Part shown: positions 45,366-58,591 of the stretch, piece after piece | How positions within the stretch are numbered: the stretch's first letter is position 1 | Layout: every line of letters starts with the position of its first letter | From: Halichoerus grypus | Taxonomy: Eukaryota; Chordata; Mammalia; Carnivora; Phocidae | Assembly (NCBI RefSeq): GCF_964656455.1 | Contig: NC_135715.1 | Coordinates: 81,756,414-81,820,413 of the forward strand | Length of the DNA: 64,000 bases | Direction of reading: 5' to 3' | Notes under the pieces: model-generated | The model's input: the letters and a program-made list of their open reading frames with translations, nothing else | Database searches by the model: none | Told to the model about the DNA's origin: nothing | Program-made: the position numbers and the translations under genes

Positions 45366-48300
45366 GTTGTTTGTTCGAGTTAGAAAGCTAGCTATTAGAC
45401 TTCCATTCAAAAGTGGGGCCGCAGTAGTAGTTTCATGGAGCAAGTGGGGAGTCGTGTTCTGGCTTCTTCCGGGGCCTGGGTCTCACAAGGAAAATGGTTT
45501 TGGACTCCCTTGCTGTGCACTCACGCATGCACACCACACAATGCGTCCACCCTGAGTCATGGCTCTTTTAGCCGAAGCAGGAATTCCCTACAGAGTTGTT
45601 CCTTTGAGTTAGGTGGTTGGCTTATGGCCTGCAGGCACACCCGGGGCAAGGGGACTAGCCTCATAAACAAGAGGTGAGTTGAGAGCTGCCTTCCGCACCG
45701 GCCTGTTTCTCACTCCATTTCACGTATGGGACCCTTTCCCCGGTCACTCATACACGAGCACTATACAACTGCGGCTTAAGGAACGGCAATGGTAGCTAAA
45801 GCGCAGGAAGGCTACAGCATTGATTCTTGGTGTTAGTAGCCTGGTAGGCGAATGAGCTGCAGCTGGGATTCTTTACAGGCTTGTTTCTTCCCAGTCAGGG
45901 TCGAGCACATAGCATTCCAAGCACACATGGAGCAGTAGTCTTAGCTTCAGGTAGCAAGAGCTGAGTCCAGAGGTGCCTTGTGCCCGGACCTATTTCTCCC
46001 TTGGTTTCACGTATGGAACCCGTTCCCCAGGCTCTCAGCCACGGTACTCCGTGTAATGCTTCCTCCGTCTAGAGGTCGACGGTAGCTAAAGCACGGTTTC
46101 TCTACAGTGTTGTTTCTTCGAGTGAGAACACTAGCTGTTAGACTTCCATGCAAAAGTGGGGCTGCCGTGCTAGCGTGATGAAATACATGGGGAGTCGTGT
46201 TCTGCCTTCTGCTGGGGCCTGAGGCTCATTCACAAAAAGCTTTGGACTCCCTTGCAGTGCTCTCATGCACGCACACAACAAAATGCTTCCACCCTCAGGA
46301 GCGGCTCTTTTAGCTGAAGCATGGATTCTCCAGCGAGTTTTTCCTTCGAGTTAGGCAGTTTTCATGAAGCCTGCACACACACCCGGGGCAACGGTACTAG
46401 CCCCATAACCATGGTTTGAGTTGAGAGCTGCCTTCTCTCCGGCCTGTCTCTCCCTCGATTTCACGAAACGGAACCCGTCCCCAGGCTCTCACCCACCGTA
46501 CACCCTAAACTGCTTCCTCCCACATAGAGGTCGTCGGTAGCTAAAGCACGGTTTCTCTTCAGTGTTGTTTCTCCGAGTTAGAACGCTTGCTATGAATGTC
46601 CACAATAGCCAAACTGTGGAAAGAGCCATGTCCACCAACAGATGAATGGATAAAGAAGAGGGGGTATATATATATATACAATGGAATATTATGCAGCCAT
46701 CAAAAGGAATGAGATCTTGCCATCTGCAACGACGTGGATGGAACTGGAGGGTATCATGCTGAGCGAAATAAGTCAAACCGAGAAAGACATGTATCATATG
46801 ACCTCACTGATATGAGGAATTCTTAATCTCAGGAAACAAACTGAGGGTTGCTAGAGTGGGGGGTGGGGTGGGAGGGATGGGGTGACTGGGTGATGGACAC
46901 TGTGGAGGGTATGTGTTCTGGTAAGCGCTGTGAATTGTGCAAGACTGTTGAATCTCAGATCTGTACCTCTGAAACAAATAATGCAATATATGTTAAGAAA
47001 GAAAAAAAGAAGAAGAAGAATGCAGCAGGAGGGGAAGAATGAAGGGGGGAAAATCGGAGGGGGAGAAGAACCATGAGAGATGATGGACTCTGAAAAACAA
47101 ACTGAGGGTTCTAGAGGGGAGGGGGCTGGGAGGATGGCTTAGCCTGGTGATGGGTATTGAGCAGGGCACGTTCTGCATGGAGCACTGGGTGTTATGCACA
47201 ACAATGAACCATGGAACACTATATCTAAAACTAATGATGTAATGTATGGGGATTAACATAACAATAAAAACATTAAATAATAATTAAAAAAAAGAACGCT
47301 TGCTATTAGACTTCCATGCAAAAGTGGGGCCGCAGTGCTAGCCTCAGGAAACAAGTGGGGAGTCATGTTCTGCCTTCTGCCGGGGCCTGAGTCCCACACG
47401 GAAAATGGGTCTGGACTCACTTGCAGTGCGCTCACGCATGCACACAGCAAAATGCGTCCACCCTCCGGCATGGCTACTTTAGCCGAAGCAGGAAATCTCT
47501 ACAGAGTTGTTCCTTTGAGTTAGGTGGTTGGCTTTAGCCCTGCAGGCACACCCGGGGCAAGGGTACTAGCCTCATAAACAAGAGGTGAGTTGAGAACTGC
47601 CTTCCGCTCCGGCCTGTTTCTCACTCCATTTCACGTATGGGACCCTTTCCCCGGGCTCTCAGACAGACACGAGCACTGTCAAATTCCTCTGGCTTCAGGA
47701 ACGGCAATGTTAACTCAAGCGCAGTAACTCTATAGCATTGATTCTTGGTGTTAGTAGCCTGGGAACTAGGCTTCCAGGCACACAGGGTACAGCAGTGCTA
47801 ATCTCCTCAAACAAGAGGGGAGTCGACAGCAGCCTTCCTTCCAGGCCTGCTTCTCACTCCGAGTTACGTTTAGGTTCCATTTCTCATGCTTTCACAAAAA
47901 CACACAACAGATGAAGTGCACGCTCAGGAAGGGCGATCTTTGCTGAGGCACGGGTCCTCCGCACTTTTGTTCCTTTCCGTTGGGTGGATGGCACTTAGGA
48001 CTACACGCACACACGGGAGAGCCGATCTAGTTTCCCGAAACAAGAGTTGAGTCGATAGCTGCCTCCTGCCCATGCTTATTTCTGCCTCGGAATTCTGCTG
48101 GGACTCATTCCCCAGGTTTGCACTCAAGCAGAGTTGAAAATCCTGCCACCCTGTGGAGAGGCGAATGAGCTGAAGCTGGGATTCTTGACCGGCTTCTTTC
48201 TGCCAAAACAGTGTGGAGCACTTAGCATTCCTATGCACACATGGAGCAGTAGCGTTAGCTTCAGGTAACAAGAGCTGAGTCGAGAGGTGCCTTGTGGCCC

Positions 48301-49771
48301 GGACTTCTTCTCCCTCGGTCTCACGTAAGGAACCCGTTCCCCAGGCTCTCACCCACGGTAGCCTGGAAAGTGCTTCCTCCCTCAGAGACGTGGATGGTAG
48401 CTAAAGCACGATTTCTCTACCGTGTTGTTTCTTCGAGTTAGAACGCTAGCTATTAGACTGCCATGCAAATGTGGGGCTGCCGTGCTAGCTTGGTCAAACA
48501 CATGGGGAGTCGTGTTCTGCCTTTCGCAGGGGCCTGAGTCTCACTCGCAAAAAGCTTTGGACTCCCTTGCAGTGCTCTCACGCACGCACACCACAAAATG
48601 CTGCCACCCTCAGGAGCAGCTGTTTTACCTGCAGCACAGGCTCTCAACCGAGTTTTTCCTTCGAGTTAGGTGGCTGTGTTTAAGGCGGCACACACACCCT
48701 CTCGAATGGTACTAGCCCCATAACCAGGATGTGAGTTAAGAGCTGCCTTCTGTACCGGCCTGTCTCTCCCCGATATTACGATATTGAAACCGTCCCCAGG
48801 CTCTCAGCCACAGTACACCCTAAACTGCTCCGCCCACAGAGAGGTCGACGGTAGCTAAAGCACGGTTTCTCTACAGTGTTGTTTCTTCGAGTTAGAACGC
48901 TAGCTATTAGACTGCCATGCAAATGTGGGGCTGCCGTGCTAGCTTGGTCAAACACATGGGGAGTCGTGTTCTGCCTTTTGCTGGGGCCTGAGTCTCACTC
49001 GCAAAAAGCTTTGGACTCCCTTGCACTACTCTCACGCACGCACACAACAAAATGCTGCCACCCTCAGGAGCACCTGTTTTACCTGAAGCACAGGCTCTCA
49101 ATCAAGTTTTCCTTCGAGTTAGGTGGCTGTGTTGAAGCCTGCACACACACCCTGGCGAACGGTAGCAGCCCCATAACCATGATGTGTGTTGAGAGCTGCC
49201 TTCTGTACCGGCCTGCCTCTCCCCGATATTATGATATTGAAACTGTGCCCAGGCTCTCAGCCACAGTACACCCTAAACTGCTTCGCCCACAGAGAGGTCG
49301 ACGGTAGCTAAAGCACGGTTTCTCTGCTGTGTAGTTTCTTCGAGTTAGAACGCTAGCTATTAGACTTCCATGCAAAAGTGGGGCTGCCGTGCTAGCGTGA
49401 TGAAACACATGGGGAGTCGTGTTCTGCCTTTCGCTGGGGCCTGAGTCTCGCTCGCAAAAAGCTTTGGACTTCCTTGCAGTGCTCTCACGCACGCACACCA
49501 CAAAATGCTGCCACCCTCAGGAGCAGCTGTTTGACCTGACGCACAAGCTCTGAACCGAGATTCTCCTTCGAGTTAGGTGGCTGTGTTTACCCTGGGCAAC
49601 GGTACTAGCCCCATACCCATGATGTGGGTTGAGAGCTGCCTTCTGTACCGGCCTGTCTCTCCCCCGATATTACGATATTGAAACCGTCCCCAGGCTCTCA
49701 GCCACAGTACACCCTAAACTGCTTCGCCCACAGAGAGGTCGACGGTAGCTAAAGCACGGTTTGTCTACAGT
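45366..49771 (+). repeat. Higher-order unit 1 (4,406 bp)
   Basis: Full order: A B c E A B A(L1) B C D E A B A B A B. It is 4 bp shorter than the later units: three bases are missing in 'ACAACTGCGG' (about 45,771; others read ACAACTCCTGCGG) and one A in the L1 tail (about 47,202). Other private bases include ACCACAAAATG (about 49,498) and CCATACCCAT (about 49,611). As the first full unit it is the most distinct. Confidence 0.93.
46594..47292 (+). mobile_element. L1 tail captured in array, copy 1
   Basis: 5'-truncated L1: it starts GAATGTCCACAATAGCC (the ORF2 tail), passes a (TA)n patch, the 3'UTR and an A-rich end (AATAATTAAAAAAAA). It splits an A-type subunit, and the 14-bp duplication AGAACGCTTGCTAT is at 46,580-46,593 and 47,293-47,306. 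This copy is 699 bp, one A shorter than the others. Variant 'GTGACTGGGTGATGG'. Frames over it on both strands are L1 fragments. Confidence 0.96.
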
Positions 49772-50227
49772 GTTGTTTGTTCGAGTTAGAAAGCTAGCTA
49801 TTAGACTTCCATTCAAAAGTGGGGCCGCAGTAGTAGTTTCATGGAGCAAGTGGGGAGTCGTGTTCTGGCTTCTTCCGGGGCCTGGGTCTCACAAGGAAAA
49901 TGGTTTTGGACTCCCTTGCTGTGCACTCACGCATGCACACCACACAATGCGTCCACCCTGAGGCATGGCTCTTTTAGCCGAAGCAGGAATTCCCTACAGA
50001 GTTGTTCCTTTGAGTTAGGTGGTTGGCTTATGGCCTGCAGGCACACCCGGGGCAAGGGGACTAGCCTCATAAACAAGAGGTGAGTTGAGAGCTGCCTTCC
50101 GCACCGGCCTGTTTCTCACTCCATTTCACGTATGGGACCCTTTCCCCGGTCTCTCATACACGAGCACTATACAACTCCTGCGGCTTCAGGAACGGCAATG
50201 GTAGCTAAAGCGCAGTAAGGCTACAGC

Positions 50228-50288
50228 ATTGATTCTTGGTGTTAGTAGCCTGGTAGGCGAATGAGCTGCAGCTGGGATTCTTTACAGG
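50228..50288 (+). repeat. 61-bp C/D fusion remnant within the unit
   Basis: The first part (ATTGATTCTTGGTGTTAGTA GCCTGG) equals the start of the intact C subunit at 52,147. The rest (TAGGCGAATGAGCTGCAGCT) equals the end of the D subunit before 52,603. The whole of C after its start and nearly all of D are missing. The same remnant occurs at 44,168, about 45,818, about 54,638, about 59,048 and about 63,458, so the deletion predates amplification. Confidence 0.88.
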
Positions 50289-51002
50289 CTTGTTTCTTCC
50301 CAGTCAGGGTCGAGCACATAGCATTCCAAGCACACATGGAGCAGTAGTCTTAGCTTCAGGTAGCAAGAGCTGAGTCCAGAGGTGCCTTGTGCCCGGACCT
50401 ATTTCTCCCTTGGTTTCACGTATGGAACCCGTTCCCCAGGCTCTCAGCCACGGTACTCCGTGTAATGCTTCCTCCGTCTAGAGGTCGACGGTAGCTAAAG
50501 CACGGTTTCTCTACAGTGTTGTTTCTTCGAGTGAGAACACTAGCTGTTAGACTTCCATGCAAAAGTGGGGCTGCCGTGCTAGCGTGATGAAATACATGGG
50601 GAGTCGTGTTCTGCCTTCTGCTGGGGCCTGAGGCTCATTCACAAAAAGCTTTGGACTCCCTTGCAGTGCTCTCATGCACGCACACAACAAAATGCTTCCA
50701 CCCTCAGGAGCGGCTCTTTTAGCTGAAGCATGGATTCTCCAGCGAGTTTTTCCTTCGAGTTAGGCAGTTTTCATGAAGCCTGCACACACACCCGGGGCAA
50801 CGGTACTAGCCCCATAACCATGGTTTGAGTTGAGAGCTGCCTTCTCTCCGGCCTGTCTCTCCCTCGATTTCACGAAACGGAACCCGTCCCCAGGCTCTCA
50901 CCCACCGTACACCCTAAACTGCTTCCTCCCACATAGAGGTCGTCGGTAGCTAAAGCACGGTTTCTCTTCAGTGTTGTTTCTCCGAGTTAGAACGCTTGCT
51001 AT

Positions 51003-51702
51003 GAATGTCCACAATAGCCAAACTGTGGAAAGAGCCATGTCCACCAACAGATGAATGGATAAAGAAGAGGGGGTATATATATATATACAATGGAATATTA
51101 TGCAGCCATCAAAAGGAATGAGATCTTGCCATCTGCAACGACGTGGATGGAACTGGAGGGTATCATGCTGAGCGAAATAAGTCAAACCGAGAAAGACATG
51201 TATCATATGACCTCACTGATATGAGGAATTCTTAATCTCAGGAAACAAACTGAGGGTTGCTAGAGTGGGGGGTGGGGTGGGAGGGATGGGGTCACTGGGT
51301 GTTGGACACTGTGGAGGGTATGTGTTCTGGTAAGCGCTGTGAATTGTGCAAGACTGTTGAATCTCAGATCTGTACCTCTGAAACAAATAATGCAATATAT
51401 GTTAAGAAAGAAAAAAAGAAGAAGAAGAATGCAGCAGGAGGGGAAGAATGAAGGGGGGAAAATCGGAGGGGGAGAAGAACCATGAGAGATGATGGACTCT
51501 GAAAAACAAACTGAGGGTTCTAGAGGGGAGGGGGCTGGGAGGATGGCTTAGCCTGGTGATGGGTATTGAGCAGGGCACGTTCTGCATGGAGCACTGGGTG
51601 TTATGCACAAACAATGAACCATGGAACACTATATCTAAAACTAATGATGTAATGTATGGGGATTAACATAACAATAAAAACATTAAATAATAATTAAAAA
51701 AA
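51003..51702 (+). mobile_element. L1 tail captured in array, copy 2
   Basis: 700 bp, at the same subunit position as copy 1 and with the same 14-bp duplication (50,989-51,002 and 51,703-51,716). Variant 'GTCACTGGGTGTTGG'. Confidence 0.96.
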
Positions 51703-54181
51703 AGAACGCTTGCTATTAGACTTCCATGCAAAAGTGGGGCCGCAGTGCTAGCCTCAGGAAACAAGTGGGGAGTCATGTTCTGCCTTCTGCCGGGGCCTGA
51801 GTCCCACACGGAAAATGGGTCTGGACTCACTTGCAGTGCGCTCACGCATGCACACAGCAAAATGCGTCCACCCTCCGGCATGGCTACTTTAGCCGAAGCA
51901 GGAAATCTCTACAGAGTTGTTCCTTTGAGTTAGGTGGTTGGCTTTAGCCCTGCAGGCACACCCGGGGCAAGGGTACTAGCCTCATAAACAAGAGGTGAGT
52001 TGAGAACTGCCTTCCGCTCCGGCCTGTTTCTCACTCCATTTCACGTATGGGACCCTTTCCCCGGGCTCTCAGACAGACACGAGCACTGTCAAATTCCTCT
52101 GGCTTCAGGAACGGCAATGTTAACTCAAGCGCAGTAACTCTATAGCATTGATTCTTGGTGTTAGTAGCCTGGGAACTAGGCTTCCAGGCACACAGGGTAC
52201 AGCAGTGCTAATCTCCTCAAACAAGAGGGGAGTCGACAGCAGCCTTCCTTCCAGGCCTGCTTCTCACTCCGAGTTACGTTTAGGTTCCATTTCTCATGCT
52301 TTCACAAAAACACACAACAGATGAAGTGCACGCTCAGGAAGGGCGATCTTTGCTGAGGCACGGGTCCTCCGCACTTTTGTTCCTTTCCGTTGGGTGGATG
52401 GCACTTAGGACTACACGCACACACGGGAGAGCCGATCTAGTTTCCCGAAACAAGAGTTGAGTCGATAGCTGCCTCCTGCCCATGCTTATTTCTGCCTCGG
52501 AATTCTGCTGGGACTCATTCCCCAGGTTTGCACTCAAGCAGAGTTGAAAATCCTGCCACCCTGTGGAGAGGCGAATGAGCTGAAGCTGGGATTCTTGACC
52601 GGCTTCTTTCTGCCAAAACAGTGTGGAGCACTTAGCATTCCTATGCACACATGGAGCAGTAGCGTTAGCTTCAGGTAACAAGAGCTGAGTCGAGAGGTGC
52701 CTTGTGGCCCGGACTTCTTCTCCCTCGGTCTCACGTAAGGAACCCGTTCCCCAGGCTCTCACCCACGGTAGCCTGGAAAGTGCTTCCTCCCTCAGAGACG
52801 TGGATGGTAGCTAAAGCACGATTTCTCTACCGTGTTGTTTCTTCGAGTTAGAACGCTAGCTATTAGACTGCCATGCAAATGTGGGGCTGCCGTGCTAGCT
52901 TGGTCAAACACATGGGGAGTCGTGTTCTGCCTTTCGCAGGGGCCTGAGTCTCACTCGCAAAAAGCTTTGGACTCCCTTGCAGTGCTCTCACGCACGCACA
53001 CCACAAAATGCTGCCACCCTCAGGAGCAGCTGTTTTACCTGCAGCACAGGCTCTCAACCGAGTTTTTCCTTCGAGTTAGGTGGCTGTGTTTAAGGCGGCA
53101 CACACACCCTCTCGAATGGTACTAGCCCCATAACCAGGATGTGAGTTAAGAGCTGCCTTCTGTACCGGCCTGTCTCTCCCCGATATTACGATATTGAAAC
53201 CGTCCCCAGGCTCTCAGCCACAGTACACCCTAAACTGCTCCGCCCACAGAGAGGTCGACGGTAGCTAAAGCACGGTTTCTCTACAGTGTTGTTTCTTCGA
53301 GTTAGAACGCTAGCTATTAGACTGCCATGCAAATGTGGGGCTGCCGTGCTAGCTTGGTCAAACACATGGGGAGTCGTGTTCTGCCTTTTGCTGGGGCCTG
53401 AGTCTCACTCGCAAAAAGCTTTGGACTCCCTTGCACTACTCTCACGCACGCACACAACAAAATGCTGCCACCCTCAGGAGCACCTGTTTTACCTGAAGCA
53501 CAGGCTCTCAATCAAGTTTTCCTTCGAGTTAGGTGGCTGTGTTGAAGCCTGCACACACACCCTGGCGAACGGTAGCAGCCCCATAACCATGATGTGTGTT
53601 GAGAGCTGCCTTCTGTACCGGCCTGCCTCTCCCCGATATTATGATATTGAAACTGTGCCCAGGCTCTCAGCCACAGTACACCCTAAACTGCTTCGCCCAC
53701 AGAGAGGTCGACGGTAGCTAAAGCACGGTTTCTCTGCTGTGTAGTTTCTTCGAGTTAGAACGCTAGCTATTAGACTTCCATGCAAAAGTGGGGCTGCCGT
53801 GCTAGCGTGATGAAACACATGGGGAGTCGTGTTCTGCCTTTCGCTGGGGCCTGAGTCTCGCTCGCAAAAAGCTTTGGACTTCCTTGCAGTGCTCTCACGC
53901 ACGCACACAACAAAATGCTGCCACCCTCAGGAGCAGCTGTTTGACCTGACGCACAAGCTCTGAACCGAGATTCTCCTTCGAGTTAGGTGGCTGTGTTTAC
54001 CCTGGGCAACGGTACTAGCCCCATAACCATGATGTGGGTTGAGAGCTGCCTTCTGTACCGGCCTGTCTCTCCCCCGATATTACGATATTGAAACCGTCCC
54101 CAGGCTCTCAGCCACAGTACACCCTAAACTGCTTCGCCCACAGAGAGGTCGACGGTAGCTAAAGCACGGTTTGTCTACAGT

Positions 54182-57100
54182 GTTGTTTGTTCGAGTTAGA
54201 AAGCTAGCTATTAGACTTCCATTCAAAAGTGGGGCCGCAGTAGTAGTTTCATGGAGCAAGTGGGGAGTCGTGTTCTGGCTTCTTCCGGGGCCTGGGTCTC
54301 ACAAGGAAAATGGTTTTGGACTCCCTTGCTGTGCACTCACGCATGCACACCACACAATGCGTCCACCCTGAGGCATGGCTCTTTTAGCCGAAGCAGGAAT
54401 TCCCTACAGAGTTGTTCCTTTGAGTTAGGTGGTTGGCTTATGGCCTGCAGGCACACCCGGGGCAAGGGGACTAGCCTCATAAACAAGAGGTGAGTTGAGA
54501 GCTGCCTTCCGCACCGGCCTGTTTCTCACTCCATTTCACGTATGGGACCCTTTCCCCGGTCTCTCATACACGAGCACTATACAACTCCTGCGGCTTCAGG
54601 AACGGCAATGGTAGCTAAAGCGCAGTAAGGCTACAGCATTGATTCTTGGTGTTAGTAGCCTGGTAGGCGAATGAGCTGCAGCTGGGATTCTTTACAGGCT
54701 TGTTTCTTCCCAGTCAGGGTCGAGCACATAGCATTCCAAGCACACATGGAGCAGTAGTCTTAGCTTCAGGTAGCAAGAGCTGAGTCCAGAGGTGCCTTGT
54801 GCCCGGACCTATTTCTCCCTTGGTTTCACGTATGGAACCCGTTCCCCAGGCTCTCAGCCACGGTACTCCGTGTAATGCTTCCTCCGTCTAGAGGTCGACG
54901 GTAGCTAAAGCACGGTTTCTCTACAGTGTTGTTTCTTCGAGTGAGAACACTAGCTGTTAGACTTCCATGCAAAAGTGGGGCTGCCGTGCTAGCGTGATGA
55001 AATACATGGGGAGTCGTGTTCTGCCTTCTGCTGGGGCCTGAGGCTCATTCACAAAAAGCTTTGGACTCCCTTGCAGTGCTCTCATGCACGCACACAACAA
55101 AATGCTTCCACCCTCAGGAGCGGCTCTTTTAGCTGAAGCATGGATTCTCCAGCGAGTTTTTCCTTCGAGTTAGGCAGTTTTCATGAAGCCTGCACACACA
55201 CCCGGGGCAACGGTACTAGCCCCATAACCATGGTTTGAGTTGAGAGCTGCCTTCTCTCCGGCCTGTCTCTCCCTCGATTTCACGAAACGGAACCCGTCCC
55301 CAGGCTCTCACCCACCGTACACCCTAAACTGCTTCCTCCCACATAGAGGTCGTCGGTAGCTAAAGCACGGTTTCTCTTCAGTGTTGTTTCTCCGAGTTAG
55401 AACGCTTGCTATGAATGTCCACAATAGCCAAACTGTGGAAAGAGCCATGTCCACCAACAGATGAATGGATAAAGAAGAGGGGGTATATATATATATACAA
55501 TGGAATATTATGCAGCCATCAAAAGGAATGAGATCTTGCCATCTGCAACGACGTGGATGGAACTGGAGGGTATCATGCTGAGCGAAATAAGTCAAACCGA
55601 GAAAGACATGTATCATATGACCTCACTGATATGAGGAATTCTTAATCTCAGGAAACAAACTGAGGGTTGCTAGAGTGGGGGGTGGGGTGGGAGGGATGGG
55701 GTGACTGGGTGATGGACACTGTGGAGGGTATGTGTTCTGGTAAGCGCTGTGAATTGTGCAAGACTGTTGAATCTCAGATCTGTACCTCTGAAACAAATAA
55801 TGCAATATATGTTAAGAAAGAAAAAAAGAAGAAGAAGAATGCAGCAGGAGGGGAAGAATGAAGGGGGGAAAATCGGAGGGGGAGAAGAACCATGAGAGAT
55901 GATGGACTCTGAAAAACAAACTGAGGGTTCTAGAGGGGAGGGGGCTGGGAGGATGGCTTAGCCTGGTGATGGGTATTGAGCAGGGCACGTTCTGCATGGA
56001 GCACTGGGTGTTATGCACAAACAATGAACCATGGAACACTATATCTAAAACTAATGATGTAATGTATGGGGATTAACATAACAATAAAAACATTAAATAA
56101 TAATTAAAAAAAAGAACGCTTGCTATTAGACTTCCATGCAAAAGTGGGGCCGCAGTGCTAGCCTCAGGAAACAAGTGGGGAGTCATGTTCTGCCTTCTGC
56201 CGGGGCCTGAGTCCCACACGGAAAATGGGTCTGGACTCACTTGCAGTGCGCTCACGCATGCACACAGCAAAATGCGTCCACCCTCCGGCATGGCTACTTT
56301 AGCCGAAGCAGGAAATCTCTACAGAGTTGTTCCTTTGAGTTAGGTGGTTGGCTTTAGCCCTGCAGGCACACCCGGGGCAAGGGTACTAGCCTCATAAACA
56401 AGAGGTGAGTTGAGAACTGCCTTCCGCTCCGGCCTGTTTCTCACTCCATTTCACGTATGGGACCCTTTCCCCGGGCTCTCAGACAGACACGAGCACTGTC
56501 AAATTCCTCTGGCTTCAGGAACGGCAATGTTAACTCAAGCACAGTAACTCTATAGCATTGATTCTTGGTGTTAGTAGCCTGGGAACTAGGCTTCCAGGCA
56601 CACAGGGTACAGCAGTGCTAATCTCCTCAAACAAGAGGGGAGTCGACAGCAGCCTTCCTTCCAGGCCTGCTTCTCACTCCGAGTTACGTTTAGGTTCCAT
56701 TTCTCATGCTTTCACAAAAACACACAACAGATGAAGTGCACGCTCAGGAAGGGCGATCTTTGCTGAGGCACGGGTCCTCCGCACTTTTGTTCCTTTCCGT
56801 TGGGTGGATGGCACTTAGGACTACACGCACACACGGGAGAGCCGATCTAGTTTCCCGAAACAAGAGTTGAGTCGATAGCTGCCTCCTGCCCATGCTTATT
56901 TCTGCCTCGGAATTCTGCTGGGACTCATTCCCCAGGTTTGCACTCAAGCAGAGTTGAAAATCCTGCCACCCTGTGGAGAGGCGAATGAGCTGAAGCTGGG
57001 ATTCTTGACCGGCTTCTTTCTGCCAAAACAGTGTGGAGCACTTAGCATTCCTATGCACACATGGAGCAGTAGCGTTAGCTTCAGGTAACAAGAGCTGAGT

Positions 57101-58591
57101 CGAGAGGTGCCTTGTGGCCCGGACTTCTTCTCCCTCGGTCTCACGTAAGGAACCCGTTCCCCAGGCTCTCACCCACGGTAGCCTGGAAAGTGCTTCCTCC
57201 CTCAGAGACGTGGATGGTAGCTAAAGCACGATTTCTCTACCGTGTTGTTTCTTCGAGTTAGAACGCTAGCTATTAGACTGCCATGCAAATGTGGGGCTGC
57301 CGTGCTAGCTTGGTCAAACACATGGGGAGTCGTGTTCTGCCTTTCGCAGGGGCCTGAGTCTCACTCGCAAAAAGCTTTGGACTCCCTTGCAGTGCTCTCA
57401 CGCACGCACACCACAAAATGCTGCCACCCTCAGGAGCAGCTGTTTTACCTGCAGCACAGGCTCTCAACCGAGTTTTTCCTTCGAGTTAGGTGGCTGTGTT
57501 TAAGGCGGCACACACACCCTCTCGAATGGTACTAGCCCCATAACCAGGATGTGAGTTAAGAGCTGCCTTCTGTACCGGCCTGTCTCTCCCCGATATTACG
57601 ATATTGAAACCGTCCCCAGGCTCTCAGCCACAGTACACCCTAAACTGCTCCGCCCACAGAGAGGTCGACGGTAGCTAAAGCACGGTTTCTCTACAGTGTT
57701 GTTTCTTCGAGTTAGAACGCTAGCTATTAGACTGCCATGCAAATGTGGGGCTGCCGTGCTAGCTTGGTCAAACACATGGGGAGTCGTGTTCTGCCTTTTG
57801 CTGGGGCCTGAGTCTCACTCGCAAAAAGCTTTGGACTCCCTTGCACTACTCTCACGCACGCACACAACAAAATGCTGCCACCCTCAGGAGCACCTGTTTT
57901 ACCTGAAGCACAGGCTCTCAATCAAGTTTTCCTTCGAGTTAGGTGGCTGTGTTGAAGCCTGCACACACACCCTGGCGAACGGTAGCAGCCCCATAACCAT
58001 GATGTGTGTTGAGAGCTGCCTTCTGTACCGGCCTGCCTCTCCCCGATATTATGATATTGAAACTGTGCCCAGGCTCTCAGCCACAGTACACCCTAAACTG
58101 CTTCGCCCACAGAGAGGTCGACGGTAGCTAAAGCACGGTTTCTCTGCTGTGTAGTTTCTTCGAGTTAGAACGCTAGCTATTAGACTTCCATGCAAAAGTG
58201 GGGCTGCCGTGCTAGCGTGATGAAACACATGGGGAGTCGTGTTCTGCCTTTCGCTGGGGCCTGAGTCTCGCTCGCAAAAAGCTTTGGACTTCCTTGCAGT
58301 GCTCTCACGCACGCACACAACAAAATGCTGCCACCCTCAGGAGCAGCTGTTTGACCTGACGCACAAGCTCTGAACCGAGATTCTCCTTCGAGTTAGGTGG
58401 CTGTGTTTACCCTGGGCAACGGTACTAGCCCCATAACCATGATGTGGGTTGAGAGCTGCCTTCTGTACCGGCCTGTCTCTCCCCCGATATTACGATATTG
58501 AAACCGTCCCCAGGCTCTCAGCCACAGTACACCCTAAACTGCTTCGCCCACAGAGAGGTCGACGGTAGCTAAAGCACGGTTTGTCTACAGT
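54182..58591 (+). repeat. Higher-order unit 3 (4,410 bp)
   Basis: Differs from unit 2 at very few bases that I could find: the 'GTGACTGGGTGATGG' variant in the L1 tail (about 55,701, as in unit 1) and CAAGCACAG instead of CAAGCGCAG at about 56,537. Confidence 0.95.
55413..56112 (+). mobile_element. L1 tail captured in array, copy 3
   Basis: 700 bp, with the duplication at 55,399-55,412 and 56,113-56,126. Variant as in copy 1. Confidence 0.96.

Larger units (their letters stand above)
49772..54181 (+). repeat. Higher-order unit 2 (4,410 bp)
   Basis: Same subunit order as unit 1. It carries the 'GTCACTGGGTGTTGG' variant in the L1 tail (about 51,291), shared with unit 4. Confidence 0.95.
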
